A stretch of 5,694 nt of DNA from Lachnospiraceae bacterium (GTDB lineage Bacteria; Bacillota; Clostridia; Lachnospirales; Lachnospiraceae): contig JAAVYC010000108.1 of the NCBI GenBank assembly GCA_022790905.1, positions 1 to 5,694 of the forward strand, in the 5' to 3' direction. Under the pieces are notes generated by a model, which searched no databases, was not told the origin of the DNA, and saw nothing but the letters and a program-made list of their open reading frames with translations. Shown here piece after piece: positions 1 through 5,469 of this stretch; the stretch's first letter is position 1, and the number at the start of each line of letters is the position of its first letter. The position numbers were made by a program, and so were the translations under genes.

Positions 1-535
1 AGAAGCAGAACAATTGGATGATAGTATTTTAGCGGCAATTGGTGGCGTACTGGCTCCGATCTTTGCACCGCTTGGATGGGGCAATTGGAAAATGGCAGTC
101 GCAGCGGTAACCGGATTGATTGCAAAAGAGAATGTAGTGGCAACATTTGGTATTCTCTTTGGATTTGCGGAAGTGGCAGAAGACGGAGCAGAAATCTGGG
201 GTGCGCTCGCTGCAACCATGACAGGAGTTGCAGCATATTCCTTCCTCGTATTCAATCTCTTGTGTGCACCTTGCTTTGCGGCGATGGGAGCGATCAAGCG
301 TGAGATGAATAACACCAAATGGTTTTGGTTTGCAATCGGATATCAATGCATTTTAGCATATATTGTATCCCTCTGTGTATATCAGATTGGAACCTTAATC
401 ACAACAGGAACTTTTGGAATCGGAACAGCGATTGCATTTTTATTTGTGATCGGATTCATTTACCTGCTTTTCCGTCCTTATAAAGAGAGCGATACATTAC
501 AGGTTCGCATAAAAGATACGGCAGGTATAAAATAG
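1..535 (+). CDS. feoB: Ferrous iron transport protein B, C-terminal part (5' end outside window)
   Basis: FeoB is the inner-membrane Fe(II) transporter, an N-terminal GTPase joined to a polytopic permease. Only the last 177 codons are here, read from base 2 to the TAG at 533-535, so the G domain and first Gate repeat lie upstream. Family features seen are the GLIAKENVVATFG segment (AKENVV at 125-142), the Gate-type motif NLLCAPC (254-274) with its conserved Cys residues, and two clear C-terminal transmembrane stretches at about 323-391 and 416-472, followed by a short basic and polar tail starting RPYKES. A second stop, TAA, follows directly at 536-538. The two small genes downstream are typical FeoB companions, which supports the call. 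The in-frame TTG at 14 is internal to the gene and is not a start. Confidence 0.95.
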   Translation, partial: EAEQLDDSILAAIGGVLAPIFAPLGWGNWKMAVAAVTGLIAKENVVATFGILFGFAEVAEDGAEIWGALAATMTGVAAYSFLVFNLLCAPCFAAMGAIKREMNNTKWFWFAIGYQCILAYIVSLCVYQIGTLITTGTFGIGTAIAFLFVIGFIYLLFRPYKESDTLQVRIKDTAGIK

Positions 536-564
536 TAAAAAATGTGTGATAGGATATCATGGAT

Positions 565-571
565 AAGGAGG
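565..571 (+). promoter_or_regulatory. Ribosome binding site deciding a TTG start
   Basis: AAGGAGG at 565-571 lies 9 nt before TTG 581 and only 3 nt before TTG 575. It lies downstream of the first in-frame ATG (542), which has no Shine-Dalgarno sequence of its own. This places the start of the Cys-rich gene at TTG 581, giving the family-like N terminus MGTVIVG. Confidence 0.7.
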
Positions 572-580
572 CACTTGGGA

Positions 581-766
581 TTGGGAACAGTCATCGTAGG
601 AAGCATTTTGCTTTGTATCGTTGCACTCAGTATTTGGAGTATGGTTCGTGATAAAAAAGACGGAAAATCACTTCAATGCGGATGTAACTGTAAACATTGC
701 AGTGGACATTGTTTAAATGAATCTGGAGGATATGATTATGAGCGTCGTGATCGTGGGCGGCCATGA
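581..766 (+). CDS. FeoB-associated Cys-rich small membrane protein
   Basis: This predicted 61-residue protein matches the layout of the small Cys-rich membrane proteins encoded beside feoB in Clostridia. It starts with MGTVIVG, has one transmembrane helix at about residues 3-22, then a basic stretch (RDKKDGKS, 23-30) and a cysteine cluster at C33, C35, C37, C40 and C44 with H39 and H43. Family members are thought to assist FeoB, perhaps by handling Fe(II) at the cytoplasmic face; that role is inferred from context. It lies 45 nt after feoB in the same operon. The start is TTG 581, chosen from the AAGGAGG at 565-571. Oddly, a 17-residue polar tail (LNESGGYDYERRDRGRP) follows the Cys cluster, where relatives usually stop. 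This tail covers the ribosome binding site and first 29 nt of the next gene. A one-base shift after C44 would end the protein at TAA 715-717. Confidence 0.8.
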   Translation: MGTVIVGSILLCIVALSIWSMVRDKKDGKSLQCGCNCKHCSGHCLNESGGYDYERRDRGRP

Positions 767-1025
767 CCGTAGGGTCTGCCAGTATAAAAAAATCTGTAAA
801 GCACATCAGTGCAAGGCAAAGGTCTTTACCAAGAAAGCGGGAAGTCTGGGAAATCAGATCGGGAGGCCGGATGCAATCATTATTTTTACCAATACGGTGT
901 CCCATCAGATGGTAAAATCAGCTGTAACAGAAGCGGAGAGGAAGAATGCAAATATTATTCGCTGCCATACGAGCAGTGGCAGTGCCCTGCATGAAATTTT
1001 AGAAAATATTAAAATAAATCAATAA
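738..1025 (+). CDS. DUF2325 domain-containing protein
   Basis: A 95-residue soluble protein of the DUF2325 family (PF10087), often found next to feoB in Firmicutes; its biochemical role is not established. The start is ATG 738, with GGAGG (725-729) 8 nt upstream. In-frame ATGs at 717 and 732 lie before or too close to that site. Visible features are the N-terminal strand and glycine turn VVIVGGHDR (residues 3-11), cysteines C14, C20 and C25 in the pattern VCQYKKICKAHQC, a central hydrophobic strand AIIIFTNTVSH (46-56), and the C-terminal RCHTSSGSAL segment with C76 and H77. This looks like a small Rossmann-like fold with conserved Cys and His residues that might bind metal or sense redox state; that is inference. 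Its start overlaps the Cys-rich gene by 29 nt, suggesting translational coupling. The stop codon TAA (1023-1025) runs into a palindrome. Confidence 0.85.
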   Translation: MSVVIVGGHDRRVCQYKKICKAHQCKAKVFTKKAGSLGNQIGRPDAIIIFTNTVSHQMVKSAVTEAERKNANIIRCHTSSGSALHEILENIKINQ

Positions 1026-1048
1026 AAATGATTAAATTTAATCATTTT
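1025..1048. terminator. 24-bp perfect palindrome, probable AT-rich terminator of the feo unit or operator
   Basis: AAAATGATTAAA (1025-1036) is followed immediately by its exact reverse complement (1037-1048). The palindrome begins on the last base of the DUF2325 stop codon. As RNA it could form a hairpin of about 10 bp with a tiny loop and a terminal run of four U, which would be a weak, possibly two-way terminator. As DNA, its core TGATTAAATTTAATCA is a symmetric operator-like site, and its right end overlaps the -35 of the next promoter. The sequence alone does not decide between the two roles. Confidence 0.5.
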
Positions 1049-1073
1049 CAAATGAGATATTTTGTGTTAAAAT
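1045..1073 (+). promoter_or_regulatory. Predicted sigma-A promoter of the T-box/leuA transcript
   Basis: TTTTCA (1045-1050) serves as -35, followed by a 17-nt spacer and TAAAAT (1068-1073) as -10. A TG at 1065-1066 gives an extended -10 (TGTTAAAAT). Transcription would start near 1080, just before the T-box leader. The -35 lies in the right arm of the palindrome 1025-1048. Confidence 0.6.
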
Positions 1074-1089
1074 AGGTCACGTAGTAAAA

Positions 1090-1357
1090 GCTGAGAAAAG
1101 GAATAGTAATTGTCTTATATTTTTACAGAGAGCTGCCGGTTGGTGCGAGGCGGCAGAATTGAGACAGTGAACTCGCCTTGGAGCTGCGAACTGAATGCGT
1201 TGCGATTGCGACAGTAGGTTTTGCCGGAGGCCCGCCGTTATAAGGGGAAGGCATGATGGTGCCGTAGAGTGCACGCCATAAGGCGTGAAATAGAGTGGTA
1301 ACGCGAAAGAGTCAATCTTCCGTCTCTACGCCGAGAGGTGATAGAGACGGATTTTTT
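1090..1357 (+). promoter_or_regulatory. T-box leader (tRNA-Leu sensing riboswitch) of leuA
   Basis: A T-box leader makes transcription depend on uncharged tRNA. In order: the AGAGAG motif (1127-1132); the distal stem I hairpin CUGCCG/CGGCAG (1133-1138 with 1151-1156) with GGUGCGAG in its loop; a specifier region GAA-CUC-GCC with Leu codon CUC at 1172-1174; the stem II/IIA-B region with its GCCGGAGGCCCGCCGUUAU motif (1224-1242); and stem III, CACGCC-AUAA-GGCGUG (1272-1287). The T-box AGAGUGGUAACGCG (1292-1305) follows. UGGU (1296-1299) complements an ACCA tRNA end, which fits tRNA-Leu with discriminator A. The antiterminator would pair AGAG (1292-1295) with CUCU (1324-1327) and GCG (1303-1305) with CGU (1321-1323). 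The competing terminator ends at 1357. The leucine assignment agrees with the downstream leuA. The exact 5' limit is estimated. Confidence 0.92.
1320..1357 (+). terminator. T-box regulated intrinsic terminator
   Basis: CCGUCUCUA (1320-1328) pairs perfectly with UAGAGACGG (1342-1350) around a 13-nt loop, followed by A and six U (1352-1357). Its 5' arm contains CGUCUCU, which also pairs in the antiterminator, so the two structures exclude each other. It ends transcription when charged tRNA-Leu is plentiful. Confidence 0.92.
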
Positions 1358-1393
1358 CTGTGATTAAGAAGTTGTCTTTAATTTTTTATCAAA

Positions 1394-1406
1394 TTCTATC
1401 ATAGAA
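1394..1406. repeat. Short inverted repeat in the spacer between T-box terminator and leuA
   Basis: TTCTAT (1394-1399), one base, then ATAGAA (1401-1406) form a perfect 6-1-6 inverted repeat in the 135-nt AT-rich spacer 1358-1492. The 8-bp palindrome GCAATTGC follows at 1432-1439. The spacer holds no gene. Both sites could be operators, for example for the HTH domain of the leuA product, but short palindromes are common by chance in AT-rich DNA. Confidence 0.25.
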
Positions 1407-1492
1407 AGAACAGGACATACATTTGCGTGTGGCAATTGCTAAGTTAAAAAACAAATCATTTATATTTTTATATGAGACAGGAGGATTTTATT

Positions 1493-3490
1493 ATGAAGAA
1501 TGCGCAAAAATACGAGAGACAGTATTTTATGCCGCCGGTCTGTGATTATGACTGGGTAAGAAAAGATCATATTGATAAGGCGCCAATCTGGTGTTCTGTG
1601 GATTTACGTGATGGAAATCAGGCGTTGATTGAGCCTATGAGTTTAGAGGAAAAACTGGAATTTTTTGAGTTGTTGGTAGAGATTGGTTTCAAAGAGATTG
1701 AAGTGGGTTTTCCAGCTGCTTCTGAGACAGAGTACGAGTTCATGAGAGCTCTGATTGAAAAGAATATGATTCCGGAAGATGTGACAGTGCAGGTCTTAAC
1801 GCAGGCGAGAGAGCATATTATCCGCAAGACATTTGAGGCAGTCAAGGGTGCTCCTCACGCTGTTGTTCATCTGTATAATTCCACATCGGTGGCACAGAGG
1901 GAGCAAGTATTTAAAAAGAGTAAAGAAGAGATTTTGCAGATTGCCGTGGATGGAGCGGAGCTTTTAAAAAGCCTTGCAGACGAGACGGATGGCAATTTTT
2001 CTTTTCAGTACAGTCCTGAAAGTTTTCCGGGAACAGAGGTGGATTATGCGGTAGATGTCTGCAATGCGGTGTTGGATGTCTGGAAGCCAGATGCTTCGAA
2101 TAAGGTAATTATTAATATTCCTTCTACTGTGGAAAATGCCATGCCTCATGTTTTTGCGACACAGGTGGAATATATAGATAAAAGTCTGAAATATCGTGAC
2201 GGTGTAATTTTATGTCTCCATCCGCACAATGACAGAGGATGTGGCGTTGGCGCTGCGGAGCTTGGAATTTTGGCAGGAGCAGAGCGAATTGAGGGAACCC
2301 TTTTTGGCAATGGAGAGCGCACCGGAAATGTGGATATCGTGACGCTTGCTATGAACATGTTCTCACATGGGGTGGATCCGGAACTGGATTTTTCCAATAT
2401 GACAAAGATCCGTGAGACTTATGAGAGATTGACGCGTATGCAGGTAAATCCACGGCAGCCTTATGCGGGAGATCTGGTGTTTACGGCGTTTTCCGGTTCT
2501 CATCAGGATGCGATTGCAAAAGGAATGGCATGTATTAAAGACAAAGAACATGACAAATGGAACGTGCCATATTTGCCAATTGACCCGATGGATGTGGGGC
2601 GCACTTACGATGCCGATGTCATCCGTATCAACAGTCAGTCGGGAAAAGGCGGCGTCAACTATATTCTAAAACAAAACTTTGGAATTTCTTTACCGGAAAA
2701 GATGAGAGAAGAGGTCGGCTATGCCGTAAAACATGTCTCCGACGAAGAACACAAGGAACTCTCACCGCAGTGGATTTATGAAATTTTTGAGAATAATTAT
2801 ATCAACAATACGCCTTATTTTCATATTTCTGAGACTCACTTTACACAGGTGGATGGAATCATGGCAGAAGCGGTTGTCAACTGTGGAGATAAGATGTCGA
2901 CTGTGGCGGCTAATGGAAACGGACGTCTAGATGCCATCAGCAATGTCTTAAAGCAGTATTTTGGAATCAGCTATGAGCTCTCAGTCTATGAGGAGCATGC
3001 GATGTCGCACGGCTCTTCCTCGAAAGCGATGGCATATGTGGGAATTACCTGCGAGGGAACACTCTATTGGGGTGCCGGTATGGACGAAGATATTATCAAG
3101 GCTTCTATTCACGCGTTGACGGTTGCTGTGAATAAGTTGCCGCAGGTGAAGTCGGATGAAAAACGAATCGACGATCGGCTAGTTTCTATGATGAATTATT
3201 TGCAGACGAATTATCAGACTGTGACCTTGGAGGGGATGGCAGAGCAGTTCCACCTTTCCACACCATATATTTCAAAATATATCAAGGAAAAATCGGGAAA
3301 AACGTTTGGAGAACAAGTCATCAATATTCGCATGAAACGGGCAAAGACGCTTTTGAAAAACGGAAATATGACGGTGGAAAATATCTCCCATGCGGTGGGT
3401 TACCCAAATGTGGAGAATTTTAGCAGACAGTTCAAGAAGAATTTTGAAATGACACCAGTACAGTACAGAAATCAGAATCAGGGACGATAA
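1493..3490 (+). CDS. leuA: 2-isopropylmalate synthase fused to a C-terminal AraC-type HTH domain
   Basis: This 665-residue protein catalyses the first committed step of leucine synthesis, acetyl-CoA plus 2-oxoisovalerate to 2-isopropylmalate, in the cytoplasm. The start is ATG 1493, with AGGAGG (1479-1484) 8 nt upstream; ATG 1472 lies before that site. The barrel (about 30-305) has SVDLRDGNQ with R39 and metal ligand D40, E176, HPHND with ligands H243 and H245, and GNGERTGN (272-279). The linker region has SGSHQDA (H337) and YLPIDP (360-365). These match the long M. tuberculosis/yeast-type LeuA. The leucine-feedback dimer domain spans about 425-549, where such enzymes normally end. Here a short linker (550-561) leads into a full AraC-type double HTH at 562-661: helix pairs around 577-602 and 626-650, then FEMTPVQYR. 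The frame is open throughout. Expression is under the Leu T-box. DNA binding, and leucine control of it, are inference. Confidence 0.95.
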   Translation: MKNAQKYERQYFMPPVCDYDWVRKDHIDKAPIWCSVDLRDGNQALIEPMSLEEKLEFFELLVEIGFKEIEVGFPAASETEYEFMRALIEKNMIPEDVTVQVLTQAREHIIRKTFEAVKGAPHAVVHLYNSTSVAQREQVFKKSKEEILQIAVDGAELLKSLADETDGNFSFQYSPESFPGTEVDYAVDVCNAVLDVWKPDASNKVIINIPSTVENAMPHVFATQVEYIDKSLKYRDGVILCLHPHNDRGCGVGAAELGILAGAERIEGTLFGNGERTGNVDIVTLAMNMFSHGVDPELDFSNMTKIRETYERLTRMQVNPRQPYAGDLVFTAFSGSHQDAIAKGMACIKDKEHDKWNVPYLPIDPMDVGRTYDADVIRINSQSGKGGVNYILKQNFGISLPEKMREEVGYAVKHVSDEEHKELSPQWIYEIFENNYINNTPYFHISETHFTQVDGIMAEAVVNCGDKMSTVAANGNGRLDAISNVLKQYFGISYELSVYEEHAMSHGSSSKAMAYVGITCEGTLYWGAGMDEDIIKASIHALTVAVNKLPQVKSDEKRIDDRLVSMMNYLQTNYQTVTLEGMAEQFHLSTPYISKYIKEKSGKTFGEQVINIRMKRAKTLLKNGNMTVENISHAVGYPNVENFSRQFKKNFEMTPVQYRNQNQGR

Positions 3491-3542
3491 AAAGTCAGAT
3501 TTATCCGAGATAGAACATAAAAAATAGGACTGAAAAGCGGGA

Positions 3543-3571
3543 TTGAAAATAGGCAGAAATCATGTTAAAAT
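3543..3571 (+). promoter_or_regulatory. Predicted promoter of the MATE-type gene
   Basis: TTGAAA (3543-3548), a 17-nt spacer and TAAAAT (3566-3571), with TG at 3563-3564 making an extended -10. Its TGTTAAAATA stretch is identical to that of the T-box promoter. No hairpin terminator was seen between the leuA stop and this site. Confidence 0.55.
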
Positions 3572-3603
3572 AAAAAACCATAGTTCAGATATATAAAGGG
3601 AGG

Positions 3604-4197
3604 ATGAAGTTGAGTAAGAAAAAGAACTATGAAATGGATATGTGAAATGGACCGATTTTAAGTAAGATACTGTTATTTGCAATCCCGCTCATGTGTTCAA
3701 GTATGTTACAGATGTTGTTCAGTGCCGCAGACATTGTGGTGGTCGGAAGGTTTGCGGGAGACAATTCTTTAGCAGCGGTAGGTTCAAATGCCTTTTTGAT
3801 TGGTTTTGTGACCAATCTTTTTTTGAGCCTGTCCATAGGAGCGAATGTGTTAGTAGCGCGTTTTTATGGGGCAAAGAGGGAAAAAGAGGTGATCGCAGCG
3901 GGAATGGTGCGTTTAAAAATGATTGCGGCTCCTTATGCGCTCTGCGGAATGATGGACGTTATGGTTGGAGCGCTGCGGGGGATAGGGTATTCGATTATGC
4001 AGATGCTCGTTTCACTGTTTGGGGTCTGTGGATTGCGGATGTTCTGGATTGCCACAGTTTTTCAGATGCCGGAGTATCACTCGGCGAGAGTAATCTATCT
4101 GTCCTATCCGATTACTTGGTTGATTACATTTGTGATCCAAATTTTTTGTTTTGTCTGGGCAAAACGAAGAGTTGTGATAAATAATACAAAAAAGTAG
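3604..4197 (+). pseudogene. MATE family efflux transporter, broken by nonsense codon and internal deletion
   Basis: This is the remnant of a Na+- or H+-driven multidrug/toxin extrusion (MATE) membrane antiporter. A GGGAGG site (3598-3603) precedes ATG 3604 and TTG 3610. Thirteen codons later an in-frame TGA (3643-3645) interrupts the N terminus. The same frame then continues with NGPILSKILLFAIPL and the MATE N-terminal signature FSAADIVVVGRFAG, through SIGANVLVARFYGAKREKEV. At about 3885-3900 it jumps to C-terminal family sequence (RLKMIAAPYALCGMMDVMVG, then GLRMFWI and SYPITW), ending at TAG 4195-4197. Only about 197 codons remain, against roughly 440-460 in intact relatives, so some 250 residues, most of the transmembrane bundle, are missing. 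The deletion kept the frame. A restart at ATG 3691 could still make a 168-residue fragment, which is unlikely to transport anything. Confidence 0.88.
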
Positions 4198-4208
4198 TTT
4201 TATTTCAC

Positions 4209-4237
4209 TTTTCATCTATTCTGAAATATACTATAAT
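4209..4237 (+). promoter_or_regulatory. Predicted promoter of the small unknown gene
   Basis: TTTTCA (4209-4214), a 17-nt spacer and a consensus TATAAT (4232-4237). The start of transcription would fall near 4244, leaving a leader of about 70 nt before ATG 4314. TCTATT (4215-4220) and AATAGA (4235-4240) form an inverted repeat across spacer and -10, possibly by chance. Confidence 0.6.
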
Positions 4238-4313
4238 AGAAAAAAGATGACTTGGCGCGTAAGAATAAAAGCGCTGGGTTGATTCTGGGGTGAATTTAAA
4301 CAGGAGGTGCGGG

Positions 4314-4610
4314 ATGAGAGAGAAGTACGAAAGAATATCTTTATCTGTTGAGGCTCAAAAGTATGAAATAGGCGAGGGATTGGAAGATGGTTTTGAACCG
4401 TGGTCCAATGTCGTGACGGACGGATGGATCGTGACAGACAAACTTGTAAAGATAGAAAAAGATGGGCGTATTCTTTGCCCTTATATTAAAAACAGACGTG
4501 GAATAGTGTTTATTCGTGAAAATGATTATATTATCTATGAGGAGAATGGGGAACGCCACTGCTGTGGAGGAGATAAGTTTAAACTTCGTTTTAAAAAGCC
4601 GCAAGAATAA
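4314..4610 (+). CDS. Small protein of unknown function (98 aa)
   Basis: I do not recognise this 98-residue protein with confidence. The start is ATG 4314, with AGGAGG (4302-4307) 6 nt upstream; GTG 4290 lies before that site. It has no signal peptide or transmembrane segment and is rich in charged residues (Lys, Glu, Asp, Arg), so it is probably cytoplasmic. The C-terminal part, ENDYIIYEENGERHCCGGDKFKLRF, follows the pattern D-[WY]-I, a few residues, G-E, then C, D and F. This resembles the short beta-hairpin (PGDYG-like) domain of some phage and bacterial small proteins, but the resemblance is weak and not enough to name it. Residues HCC (positions 82-84) could bind metal. It has its own promoter (4209-4237) and is followed by a terminator (4656-4685), so it appears to be a one-gene unit. 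Confidence 0.72.
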   Translation: MREKYERISLSVEAQKYEIGEGLEDGFEPWSNVVTDGWIVTDKLVKIEKDGRILCPYIKNRRGIVFIRENDYIIYEENGERHCCGGDKFKLRFKKPQE

Positions 4611-4655
4611 TGTCTGGGAATCGATGGAAAAAACATGGATCATCAAATAAAAAAG

Positions 4656-4685
4656 AGGAATGTTCGTTCGTTAACATTCCTTTTT
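4656..4685 (+). terminator. Intrinsic terminator after the small unknown gene
   Basis: AGGAATGTT (4656-4664) pairs perfectly with AACATTCCT (4673-4681) around an 8-nt loop, followed by a run of T to 4685. An A-run just upstream could also make it work on the minus strand. It separates the unknown gene from larB. Confidence 0.85.
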
Positions 4686-4719
4686 CTATGAAATGATAAG
4701 ATACCGATGGGAGGGACTT

Positions 4720-5469
4720 ATGGAAGCACGGGAGATATTAAAAAAAGTAAAGTGCGGCGAGATCAGCATAGAGGAAGCAGAACAGTTCTTTCGCAAAGAG
4801 CCATTTGAAGAGCTTGGATATGCGAAGCTTGATACACATAGAAAACTGCGTTCCGGTTTTGCGGAAGTAATCTATTGTAGTGGAAAAAAAGAGGAACATT
4901 TGCTTTCTATTTTTCAAAAGTTATATGAAGAAGAAGGAGAAGTGTTTGGAACTAGGGCGAGTGAAGAGCAGTATCGCTTGATTCAGTCCAAACTTCCGCA
5001 AGTAGAATATGACCCGGTTTCCCATATCATAAAAATTGAGAAGAAGGATAAGAGACATATCGGCAAGATTGCCGTTTGCACAGCGGGTACGGCGGATATT
5101 TCTGTCGCGGAGGAGGCGGCTCAGACGGCAGAATATTTTGGAAGCTATGTGGAACGAATCTATGATATAGGTGTCAGTGGGATTCACAGAATGTTGTCAA
5201 AATTGGATGTGATTCAGAGTGCCAATTGCATTGTCGCTGTTGCCGGAATGGAAGGAGCACTGGCAAGTGTGTTAGGAGGTCTTGTGGACAAGCCAGTGAT
5301 TGCAGTGCCGACTTCTATTGGCTATGGCGCTAGCTTTGGAGGCATTGCGGCGCTGCTCACAATGATTAATTCCTGTGCAAATGGAATAGCGGTCGTCAAT
5401 ATTGATAATGGTTATGGTGCCGGTTATATGGCGACACAGATTAACAGGTTGGGGGTAAAAGATGAATAA
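4720..5469 (+). CDS. larB: Nickel-pincer cofactor biosynthesis protein LarB
   Basis: LarB carboxylates nicotinic acid adenine dinucleotide at the pyridinium C5 and releases AMP, giving the biscarboxylate mononucleotide that LarE and LarC turn into the nickel-pincer cofactor of lactate racemase (LarA) and related enzymes. It is cytoplasmic. The start is ATG 4720, with GGGAGG (4709-4714) 5 nt upstream; ATG 4693 lies before that site. The protein is 249 residues, the usual family length. The N-terminal helical part includes GYAKLDTHRKLRSGFAEVIY (33-52). The PurE-like core starts near 115 with KIAVCTAGTADISVAEEA, then has AVAGMEGALASVLGGL (173-188), PTSIGYGASFGG (197-208) and INSCANGIAVVNIDNGYGAGY (216-236). 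C219 matches the catalytic cysteine reported for L. plantarum LarB. The stop overlaps larC by 8 nt, so the two are translationally coupled. No convincing promoter of its own was seen. Confidence 0.96.
   Translation: MEAREILKKVKCGEISIEEAEQFFRKEPFEELGYAKLDTHRKLRSGFAEVIYCSGKKEEHLLSIFQKLYEEEGEVFGTRASEEQYRLIQSKLPQVEYDPVSHIIKIEKKDKRHIGKIAVCTAGTADISVAEEAAQTAEYFGSYVERIYDIGVSGIHRMLSKLDVIQSANCIVAVAGMEGALASVLGGLVDKPVIAVPTSIGYGASFGGIAALLTMINSCANGIAVVNIDNGYGAGYMATQINRLGVKDE

Noticed and set aside
542..580. ATG 542 as the start of the Cys-rich protein, adding 13 residues
   Set aside because: No Shine-Dalgarno precedes it, and the strong AAGGAGG (565-571) would lie inside the gene. The family-like N terminus begins at TTG 581.
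1077..1274. Minus-strand open frame across the leader region
   Set aside because: It lies fully within the T-box RNA, has no ribosome binding site and resembles no known protein.
1364..1387. Second small hairpin (AAGA/TCTT) followed by six T, after the T-box terminator
   Set aside because: The stem is only about 4 bp without a bulge, too weak to call a terminator.
3643..3645. In-frame TGA of the MATE gene read as selenocysteine or by stop suppression
   Set aside because: No SECIS-like hairpin was apparent just after it, MATE proteins do not use selenocysteine there, and the large deletion downstream already marks the gene as broken.
3693..4184. Long open frame (163 codons) in another frame over the MATE remnant
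   Set aside because: Its composition is unlike a protein family, while the +1-shifted frame gives clear MATE sequence. It is a shadow frame.
4252..4277. GCGC-containing hairpin in the leader of the small unknown gene
   Set aside because: Only four Watson-Crick pairs plus wobble pairs around a 12-nt loop; no riboswitch class is recognisable.
4671..4702. TTAACA with TGATAA or TAAGAT as a larB promoter
   Set aside because: The -10 match is poor or the spacer too long (20 nt), it sits on the terminator arm, and transcription would start almost at the ribosome binding site.
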